The notes under the pieces were generated by a model. It saw only the letters and a list, made by a program, of their open reading frames with translations, had not been told where the DNA came from and searched no databases. The position numbers and the translations under genes are program-made. Positions 16,132-23,945 of a stretch of 64,000 nt of DNA are shown here, piece after piece; positions within the stretch are counted from its first letter, which is position 1, and the number at the start of each line of letters is the position of its first letter. This stretch comes from Vitreoscilla sp. (GTDB lineage: Bacteria; Pseudomonadota; Gammaproteobacteria; Burkholderiales; Burkholderiaceae_C): positions 37,290 through 101,289 of the forward strand of contig JADMKA010000146.1 in assembly GCA_018780145.1 (NCBI GenBank). Reading direction: 5' to 3'.

Positions 16132-16378
16132 CAGCGATCGGTGGCCAGATGGCCAGCACGTCGCCCTCCGCCAGCGTGCGGCTGCCGCGCTCCTCGGGCG
16201 GCACGAAGTGGCCGTTGATCAGCACCAGGTGCACCATCTTCATCGGCAGATTGAAGGGCTCGATGATCTCGGCCACGCTGGCGCCCGGGCCGACCTCCAG
16301 CTCCATCAGGTTGCCGTTGCGTTTCTCAGGCGGCAGGAATTCGGTGAGGCTGGCGTAGAGCTTGAACGTGATGCGCAT
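16124..16378 (-). CDS. MoaD/ThiS-family sulfur carrier protein (AOR-associated)
   Basis: An 84-residue beta-grasp protein ending in the Gly-Gly tail (PPIAGG) that is adenylated and thiocarboxylated in sulfur carriers. Family features include the start MRITFKLYASLTEFLPP, the VAEIIEPF helix and GDVLAIWPP before the tail. MoaD supplies the dithiolene sulfurs of molybdopterin; a MoaD-like gene directly behind aorC is also known from the Aromatoleum AOR operon, where it probably serves tungstopterin. It starts 19 bases after the aorC stop and overlaps the next gene by 8 bases. Partner MoaE/MoeB genes are not in this window. Confidence 0.87.
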   Translation of the reverse strand: MRITFKLYASLTEFLPPEKRNGNLMELEVGPGASVAEIIEPFNLPMKMVHLVLINGHFVPPEERGSRTLAEGDVLAIWPPIAGG

Positions 16379-16397
16379 GGGCGGATGATGCCGTGGC

Positions 16398-17675
16398 TCA
16401 GTGCGGCTTGTAGTGCGCCGGCTCGGACTGCGCCTGCGCGCAGGCCAGGTAGGCCTCCATCAGCAGCGTGGGGTCGGCCATCAGCTTGTCCTTCCAGGGG
16501 CCCAGTTTCACCTGGCCCTCGACCAGGCCGCGCATCACGCCGACATGGTTCGTCCAGCCGATCGCGTTGCAGCCGACGAGCTGGTCGCCACCGAACTGCA
16601 GGCTCAGGTGCCGGCCCTCGGCCTTGTCGGTGAGCTCCACGTGTTCGCCGCCCTTCACGCCCAGCCAGTTGCCGAAGCTGGCGGAGATCAGGCCCAGCGT
16701 GTCCAGCACGTTGATCTGGGTGACGCCCTTCAGCTCGGTGCGTTGCCCCACCATGTTGAGCGCGGCCACGCGGGCCTGCTCGGCGGCATTGGGTTGGATG
16801 GCACTGACGATGGTCTGGCCGCTGACCTTGTCAAAGGCCTCGGCGCAATCGCCGGCCGCGTAGATGCCGGGCACGTTGGTCTGCAGGTGCTCGTCGGTCA
16901 GCACGCCCACCAGGCAGGTGACGCCGGAGTTCTCCAGGAAGCCGATGTTGGGCTTCACGCCGGTGGCGCTGATCACCAGGTCGGCCGCCAGGTGCTGGCC
17001 GGTGGACAGGCGCACGCCCATCGGGGCGCCGTCCGGGCCGGGGCGGTCCACCGCCTCGACGCGGGCGCCGGTGTAGACGGTGACGCCCTTGGCTTCACAC
17101 CAGTCCTTGATCATGCCGCCGGCGGTGGGGCCCATCATGCGCGGCACCATGCGGTCGCCCATCTCGACCACGCTGAGCTTCACGCCGCGGGCGGCGAGCG
17201 CCTCCATGATGATGCAGCCGATGAAGCCGGCGCCCATCTGCAGCACCCGGGCGCCGGGTTTTGCCAGGGCCATGATGGCGCGCGCGTCCTTCAGCGTCCA
17301 GCAGGGGTGCACGCCGACACCGTGGATGCCGGGGATGGGTGGCGTGGCGGGCGAAGAACCGGTGGCGATCAGCAGCCGGTCGTAGGGCAGGGTGCAGCCG
17401 TCGTCGAGCAGCACCTCGCGCTTGTCGATATCCACCCGCTTGGCGCGGCCGTGTTGCAGCGTGATGCGCAGCGACTCATAGTGGCCGGCCGTGTGGCGCA
17501 GGTGGGTGCCCTCCTCGCCGACGTTGCCCATCAGCAGGTAGGGGATGGCCATGCGCGAGTAGGGCGCCTCGGGCTCGTCGCCCACCAGCACGATCTCGTC
17601 GTGGGGCGCGTGCTTGCGGAGTGTTTCGGCGGCGATCACGCCCGCGGGGCCAGCGCCCAGGATCACGTGTTTCAT
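16398..17675 (-). CDS. aorC: AOR FAD-containing NAD(H)-oxidoreductase subunit (AorC-like)
   Basis: A flavoprotein of about 425 residues with two dinucleotide folds: FAD motif ILGAGPAGVIAAETL at the N-terminus and an NAD motif in VLQMGAGFIGCIIMEALAARG near 165. The FAD-closing motif GIYAAGDCAEAF is present. In the Aromatoleum-type enzyme, AorC exchanges electrons between the Fe-S wire and NAD+. Its position after aorA-aorB and before the MoaD-like gene fits that role. A GTG at 17690 would add five residues; I prefer the ATG at 17675, which has GGAG 9 bases upstream. A stable hairpin separates it from aorB. Confidence 0.88.
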   Translation of the reverse strand: MKHVILGAGPAGVIAAETLRKHAPHDEIVLVGDEPEAPYSRMAIPYLLMGNVGEEGTHLRHTAGHYESLRITLQHGRAKRVDIDKREVLLDDGCTLPYDRLLIATGSSPATPPIPGIHGVGVHPCWTLKDARAIMALAKPGARVLQMGAGFIGCIIMEALAARGVKLSVVEMGDRMVPRMMGPTAGGMIKDWCEAKGVTVYTGARVEAVDRPGPDGAPMGVRLSTGQHLAADLVISATGVKPNIGFLENSGVTCLVGVLTDEHLQTNVPGIYAAGDCAEAFDKVSGQTIVSAIQPNAAEQARVAALNMVGQRTELKGVTQINVLDTLGLISASFGNWLGVKGGEHVELTDKAEGRHLSLQFGGDQLVGCNAIGWTNHVGVMRGLVEGQVKLGPWKDKLMADPTLLMEAYLACAQAQSEPAHYKPH

Positions 17676-17695
17676 GGTGTCTTGCTCCACAAAGG

Positions 17696-17721
17696 AAAGG
17701 GCGGTCCGCGAACCGCCCTTT
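17696..17721 (-). terminator. Hairpin between aorB and aorC, possible attenuator
   Basis: A perfect 10-bp stem, AAAGGGCGGT (17696-17705) against ACCGCCCTTT (17712-17721), with a 6-base loop. On the transcribed minus strand the stem is followed by CCTTTG, a weak U-rich tail. Inside the operon it would most simply lower aorC expression relative to aorAB, or protect the upstream mRNA's 3' end after processing. Confidence 0.6.
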
Positions 17722-17756
17722 CGTAGGTCGTCAGGCCGCGGCGCGGCCCGGCACGG

Positions 17757-19604
<1,848 letters not shown>

Positions 19605-19620
19605 GTTGGCTTCCTTTTAC

Positions 19621-20097
19621 TTAAGCGGCAGCAGGTTGATTGCCCAGCTTGTCAGCCCAGGCCTGCATCTTGTTGAGGCCCGTCCAGTTGGCATCCACGT
19701 AGGTGATCGCCCCGGTGGGGCAGGCGGTGGCGCAGGCGGGGTCGCCGCCGCACAGGTCGCACTTCTGGACCTTGCCGGTCTCCTGCACGTAGTTGATGGT
19801 GCCGAAGGGGCAGCTGATGGTGCAGACCTTGCAGCCGACGCAGGTGCTGTCGTTCACCACCTTGGCGCCGGTGGCGAAGTCCACCGTGATGGCCTCCACC
19901 GGGCAGGCGTGCAGGCACCAGGCTTCGTCGCACTGGGTGCAGGTGTAGGGCACCTTGCGGCCGGTCTCGTGAAACTCGAAGACCTTGATGCGGGACTTCG
20001 CCGGCACGAAGACGGCGTAGTTCTCGTAGGAGCAGGCCATTTCGCACTGCAGGCAACCCGTGCACTTGTCCGGGTTGATGTGGAGGCTCTTTTGCAT
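19621..20097 (-). CDS. aorA: AOR polyferredoxin subunit (four [4Fe-4S] motifs)
   Basis: A 158-residue Fe-S protein with four cluster motifs in order: CTGCLQCEMAC (12-22), CTQCDEAWCLHACP, CVGCKVCTISCP and CDLCGGDPACATACP. This matches the electron-wire subunit AorA of Aromatoleum-type AOR, which in those enzymes stacks with AorB to carry electrons to AorC. It is the first gene of the aor operon; the gap upstream (157 bp) separates it from tupA and holds a perfect inverted repeat. No signal sequence is seen, in keeping with a cytosolic enzyme. Confidence 0.9.
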   Translation of the reverse strand: MQKSLHINPDKCTGCLQCEMACSYENYAVFVPAKSRIKVFEFHETGRKVPYTCTQCDEAWCLHACPVEAITVDFATGAKVVNDSTCVGCKVCTISCPFGTINYVQETGKVQKCDLCGGDPACATACPTGAITYVDANWTGLNKMQAWADKLGNQPAAA

Positions 20098-20146
20098 GGC
20101 GGGTGATCCTTCGCGTTCGGTCTGTGGACGAGGGTGTCCAGATGAG

Positions 20147-20168
20147 GCTATGCAATCATCTGCATAGC
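20147..20168 (-). promoter_or_regulatory. Perfect inverted repeat upstream of aorA, ModE-like operator candidate
   Basis: GCTATGCA (20147-20154) and TGCATAGC (20161-20168) are exact inverted repeats around a 6-base spacer, about 50 bp before the aorA start. Read on the minus strand the site begins TCGCTATGCA, which resembles the TCGCTAT half of enterobacterial ModE boxes with the same 6-base spacing. ModE and related regulators sense molybdate or tungstate, which fits the genes on both sides. The resemblance is by eye only. Confidence 0.5.
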
Positions 20169-20217
20169 GACCACGAAGAGATACCTAGGCCTAACCCTGA
20201 TTCAGGACAGACCACAT

Positions 20218-20238
20218 CCAGCCTGTGTGCCAGGCTGG
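20218..20238 (-). terminator. Hairpin after tupA, possible terminator
   Basis: CCAGCCTG (20218-20225) and CAGGCTGG (20231-20238) form a perfect 8-bp stem with a 5-base loop, 16 bases past the tupA stop. No T-run follows on the minus strand, so an intrinsic terminator is uncertain. It may mark the boundary between the tup and aor transcripts. A smaller palindrome, CCTGA-T-TCAGG, lies at 20196-20206. Confidence 0.4.
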
Positions 20239-20254
20239 AACGAAAACCCATGGT

Positions 20255-21073
20255 TCAGGGCTGGGCGTTGGGGAAGAACAGCTGCTCGCCGCCGATCTTG
20301 TAGGCGGCGATGGCGGCCTGGCCCGCGGGGCCGACCAGCCAGTCGGCGAAGGTCTGGGCCAGGGCCTGCTTCACGTGCGGGTGCTTGGCGGGGCTGACCA
20401 CCATCACGCCGTACTGGTTGAACAAGGCCTTGTCGCCCTCCACCAACACGGCCAGTTCGCCCCGGTTCTTGAACGACAGCCAGGTGCCGCGGTCGGCCAG
20501 CACGTAGCCATTGGTGCTGGCGGCCATGTTCAGTGCCGGGCCCATGCCGCAGCCGCACTCCTTGTAGCCCGCCGGCCGGTTGGCGGCCAGGTCCACGCCG
20601 GCCTGCTTCCACAGGCGCAACTCGGCCGCGTGGGTGCCGCTCTTGTCGCCACGCGAGACGAAGCTGCCGCCTTGGCGGGCGAGCTGGCCCAGTGCGGCAG
20701 CGATGTCGCGGCCCTTGGCCTTGGCCGGGTCGCTGGCCGGGCCGATCAGCACGAAGTCGTTGTACATCACCAGCCGGCGCTGCGGCGCGAAGCCCTCGGC
20801 GACGAACTTCTCCTCGGCCACGGTGTCGTGCACCAGCACGGCATCGGCATCACCGCGGCGCGCCATGTCCAGCGCCTGGCCGGTGCCGACGGCCACCACC
20901 CGCACCTCGATCCCGCTGGCCTGCTTGAAGGCGGGCAGCAACTGGCTGAACAGGCCGGACTGCTCGGTCGAGGTGGTGGATGCCACCACGATGAAGCGCT
21001 CCTGCGCCGCGGCGCTCCAGGCCAGCAGGGCGCCCAGGGCACCGACGGCAACACGACGCGACAGCTTGATCAT
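20255..21073 (-). CDS. tupA: Tungstate ABC transporter substrate-binding protein
   Basis: A 272-residue periplasmic binding protein with a signal peptide (to about AWSAAAQE, residue 25). TupA-typical segments are ASTTSTEQSGLF at the mature N-terminus, GTGQALDMARRGDADAVLVHD, FVSRGDKSGTH, CGCGMGPALNMA and YVLADRGTWLSF. TupA binds tungstate much more tightly than molybdate, which separates it from ModA. The ATG overlaps the tupC stop by one base. Unlike most tup operons, the receptor gene comes last, closest to the tungsten enzyme operon. Confidence 0.9.
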   Translation of the reverse strand: MIKLSRRVAVGALGALLAWSAAAQERFIVVASTTSTEQSGLFSQLLPAFKQASGIEVRVVAVGTGQALDMARRGDADAVLVHDTVAEEKFVAEGFAPQRRLVMYNDFVLIGPASDPAKAKGRDIAAALGQLARQGGSFVSRGDKSGTHAAELRLWKQAGVDLAANRPAGYKECGCGMGPALNMAASTNGYVLADRGTWLSFKNRGELAVLVEGDKALFNQYGVMVVSPAKHPHVKQALAQTFADWLVGPAGQAAIAAYKIGGEQLFFPNAQP

Positions 21074-21810
21074 CACACCCAAGGGAGTTCTCCTCGTAGA
21101 AATTGGGCCGCTTCGGGCGGCAAGGGGCCATGGAAGAAGGCGTGTGTGGGCAGGTCCACCACCAGGCGGCCGCCCTCCAGATAAGCGACCCGGGTGGCCA
21201 GGCGCTTGGCCTGACCCAGGTTGTGGGTGCTGAAGACGATGGTCACGCCTTCGGCGGCAAAGGCCTCGATGAGGGTTTCGACCTCGCGCTTGGCGCTCGG
21301 GTCCAGGCTGGCGGTCGGCTCGTCCAGAAACAGGATGTCGGGCCGCAGGGCCCAGGCGCGTGCCATCGCCAGGCGCTGCTGCTGCCCGCCGGAAAGCGCC
21401 CGCGCCGGCCGCTCGGCCAGGGCCTCCAGGCCGACGCGCCGCAGCGCCTGCCGCGTGAGGTCGGCCCGCGCCTCGCGGCCCACGCCGCGCAGCCACAACG
21501 CCAGCGACACGTTGCGGCGCGCCGACAGGTGCAGCAGGAAGGGCCGCTGGAACAGCATGGCCGCCACCGGGGCTCGCCCCTCGGGTGCCAGCGCGTGGTG
21601 CTCGCAACGCCCGCTGCCGGCTGGCACCAGGCCGTGCAGCAGCCGCAACAAGGTCGTCTTGCCCGAGCCGTTGGCACCGACCAGGGCCAGGCGGTCGCCG
21701 CGCCGCAGTTCCAGATCCACGCCGCGCAGCGCGGCGACGGCCCCGAAGCGCACGCCGGCGGCTGCGAGCGTGACCAGGGGTGTCGCCACCAACGGAGGCA
21801 TGCCGGTCAT
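21073..21810 (-). CDS. tupC: Tungstate ABC transporter ATP-binding protein
   Basis: A 245-residue ABC ATPase with Walker A GANGSGKT, Q-loop region AAMLFQRPFLLH, signature LSGGQQQRLAMA, Walker B ILFLDEPT and H-loop STHN. It powers the TupB permease from the cytosolic face. No C-terminal molybdate-sensing (TOBE) domain is present, as expected for TupC rather than ModC. The ATG at 21810 overlaps the tupB stop (ATGA); an internal ATG at 21801 is an alternative. Confidence 0.9.
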   Translation of the reverse strand: MTGMPPLVATPLVTLAAAGVRFGAVAALRGVDLELRRGDRLALVGANGSGKTTLLRLLHGLVPAGSGRCEHHALAPEGRAPVAAMLFQRPFLLHLSARRNVSLALWLRGVGREARADLTRQALRRVGLEALAERPARALSGGQQQRLAMARAWALRPDILFLDEPTASLDPSAKREVETLIEAFAAEGVTIVFSTHNLGQAKRLATRVAYLEGGRLVVDLPTHAFFHGPLPPEAAQFLRGELPWV

Positions 21811-22526
21811 GCGGGGGCCGCCTCCAGGCCGGCCGTACGCGCTGCGCCCTGCACGGCCGCGATCAGCAGGTTCACGAGCCCGACGACGCCCAGCAGAACG
21901 GCGCCCAGGGCCAGCGCGAGGGCCAGATCGCCCTTGCTGGTTTCCAGTGCGATGGCGGTGGTCATGACCCGCGTGACGCCATCGATGTTGCCGCCGACGA
22001 TCATCACCGCGCCCACCTCGGCCACCGCGCGGCCAAAGGCCGTCAGCCCGATCGTCAACAGGGCGCGGCGTTCGTGCAGCAGCAGCAGGCCGGCCGTCAA
22101 CAGCGGGCCGGCGCCGAGCGAGCGGAGCTGGTCGCCGCCTTCGGCCAGGCTGTCCTGCACCAGGCGGCGGGTGAGGGCGGCGAACAGCGGGACGACCAGG
22201 ATGCTCTGCGCGATGACCATCGCCGTGGGGGTGAACAGCAGGCCCCAGCTGCCCAGCGGCCCGGCGCGCGACAGCAGCAGGTAGACCACCAGCCCGACGA
22301 CCACCGAGGGCAGCGCCAGCAAGGTGTTCAGCAGCCAGATCGCCACCGGCCAGCCGGGAAAGCGGGCCACGGCCAACCAGGCCCCGAGCCACAGCCCGAA
22401 CACCGCACCCACCGCACAGGCCGCCAGGCTGACCCGCAGCGACAGGGCGACGATGCGCCACAGCTCGGCGTCGCCCCCCCAGACCAGGTGGGCCGCCAGG
22501 GCGAGGCTGTCGGCGAAGGTGTTCAT
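21807..22526 (-). CDS. tupB: Tungstate ABC transporter permease
   Basis: An inner-membrane protein of 239 residues with about five or six membrane segments and the ABC permease EAA-type loop near AFGRAVAEVGAVMIVGGNIDG. It forms the channel of the tungstate importer. Two ATGs compete: 22535 and 22526. GGAGGG lies directly before the second and overlaps the first, so I prefer 22526. It is the first gene of a tupB-tupC-tupA operon and is divergent from moeA across 117 bp that probably holds both promoters. Confidence 0.88.
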   Translation of the reverse strand: MNTFADSLALAAHLVWGGDAELWRIVALSLRVSLAACAVGAVFGLWLGAWLAVARFPGWPVAIWLLNTLLALPSVVVGLVVYLLLSRAGPLGSWGLLFTPTAMVIAQSILVVPLFAALTRRLVQDSLAEGGDQLRSLGAGPLLTAGLLLLHERRALLTIGLTAFGRAVAEVGAVMIVGGNIDGVTRVMTTAIALETSKGDLALALALGAVLLGVVGLVNLLIAAVQGAARTAGLEAAPA

Positions 22527-22596
22527 GCCCTCCATTGTTCCGGCCGAGCATGGCCGATTCGATATGTATGTGAGTTCATAGGTGTATGCCGGATGG

Positions 22597-22615
22597 TGGC
22601 GTCACAATGACGCCA
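22597..22615 (+). promoter_or_regulatory. Hairpin/operator in the tupB-moeA intergenic region
   Basis: TGGCGTCA (22597-22604) and TGACGCCA (22608-22615) form an 8-bp inverted repeat with a 3-base loop, 28 bases before the moeA ATG. It could be a leader hairpin of moeA mRNA or a repressor site. A looser CATA/TATG dyad at 22567-22580 lies on the tupB side. Neither matches the molybdenum-cofactor riboswitch consensus I know. Confidence 0.4.
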
Positions 22616-22643
22616 TCGAACCCCACTCGCTCCGAACGACGGC

Positions 22644-23945
22644 ATGACAGATACCGTTCCTCCCCTCGGCCCGTCGCCCTTGTCCACGGGTGACCCGCAG
22701 ATCCGCGTCGATGCGGCGCGCACGCTGATTGCCGCCGCGCTGCAGCCGCTGACGCAGACCGAGGTGGTGCCACTCGATCAGGCCCTGGGCCGGGTGCTGG
22801 GCGTGGACGTGATCTCGCCGATCGACGTGCCGGCGCACGACAACTCGGCGATGGATGGGTTCGCCTTCCGGGGCAGCGAGTTGCGGCAGGACGCCGACAG
22901 CGCCTGGCGCATCGCCAGCCTGGTGATGGCCGGGGACCCTTCGCCCGCCACACCACCGCCCGGCGAGTGCGTGCGCATCATGACCGGCGCGGTGATGCCT
23001 GCGGGCCTGGACACCGTGGTGCCGCTGGAGTTGTGCCGCGAGGCCGGTACGCAGGTCGGCGAGCGGGTGCTGCTGGCCCCGGGACGGCTGAAGCCCGGCG
23101 AGAACCGCCGCCTCCAGGGCGAGGACCTGAGCCTGGGCCGCCCGGCACTCGCGCGCGGCCGCATCCTGCGGCCCGCCGACCTGGGGCTCGCCGCCTCGCT
23201 GGGCCTGACCGAGCTGACCGTGGTGCGCCGGCTGCGGGTGGCCCTGTTCTCCACCGGCAACGAGTTGCGCGAGCCCGGCCAGCCGCTGGACCCCGGTTGC
23301 ATCTACGACAGCAACCGCTCCAGCCTGTCGGCCGCGCTGCGGCGGCTGGGGGTGCAGGTGATCGACCTCGGCCTGGTGGCCGACGACCCCGCCGCCCTGC
23401 AGGCCACGTTGGAGCGCGCGGTGTGCGAGGCCGACGTGGTGCTGACCAGCGGCGGCGTCAGCATGGGCGATGCGGACTACACCCGCGACCTGCTGGCCCG
23501 CATGGGCGAGGTGGCCTTCTGGAAGGTGGCGATGCGGCCAGGCCGGCCCTTCGCCTTCGGCCCGCTGCGCCGGGCCGAACCAGGCGCCCCACCGGCGTGG
23601 CTGTTCGCGCTGCCAGGCAACCCGGTGGCGGCGCTGGTGACCTTTCATGCCTTCGCGCAAGAGGCCTTGTGGCGGCTCGCCGGGGCCACCGCGGCACCGG
23701 TGCCACGCCTCACCGCACGCAGCGTGGCGCCCATCCGCAAGCGGCCGGGCCGCACCGAGTACCAGCGCGCGATCGTGGAGCCGGCGCCGGACGGCGGCTG
23801 GCAGGTGCGGGTGACCGGTTCGCAGGGGGCCGGCATCCTGCGCAGCATGAGCGAGGCCAACGCCCTGCTGGTGCTGGGCCACGACCAGGGCTCGGTGGCG
23901 GCCGGCGAGCCGGTCGAGGTCTGGTTGTTCGACGGGCTGGTCTAG
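22644..23945 (+). CDS. moeA: Molybdopterin molybdotransferase MoeA
   Basis: A 433-residue MoeA (Glp). Typical blocks are PAHDNSAMDGFAFRG, IMTGAVMPAGLDTVVPLE, LFSTGNELREPGQPL, the cofactor-binding VVLTSGGVSMGDADYTRD and LPGNPVAALVTF. MoeA inserts molybdate (or tungstate, in tungsten users) into adenylated molybdopterin. Its place beside tungstate uptake and AOR suggests it may be the tungsten-inserting copy; a second genomic moeA would test that. It is divergent from tupB, and its TAG stop shares the palindrome CTAG with the stop of the convergent kinase gene. Confidence 0.93.
   Translation: MTDTVPPLGPSPLSTGDPQIRVDAARTLIAAALQPLTQTEVVPLDQALGRVLGVDVISPIDVPAHDNSAMDGFAFRGSELRQDADSAWRIASLVMAGDPSPATPPPGECVRIMTGAVMPAGLDTVVPLELCREAGTQVGERVLLAPGRLKPGENRRLQGEDLSLGRPALARGRILRPADLGLAASLGLTELTVVRRLRVALFSTGNELREPGQPLDPGCIYDSNRSSLSAALRRLGVQVIDLGLVADDPAALQATLERAVCEADVVLTSGGVSMGDADYTRDLLARMGEVAFWKVAMRPGRPFAFGPLRRAEPGAPPAWLFALPGNPVAALVTFHAFAQEALWRLAGATAAPVPRLTARSVAPIRKRPGRTEYQRAIVEPAPDGGWQVRVTGSQGAGILRSMSEANALLVLGHDQGSVAAGEPVEVWLFDGLV

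Noticed and set aside
22527..22643. Molybdenum-cofactor riboswitch upstream of moeA
   Set aside because: The 117-bp gap is too short for the large multi-stem motif and I see only one small hairpin.
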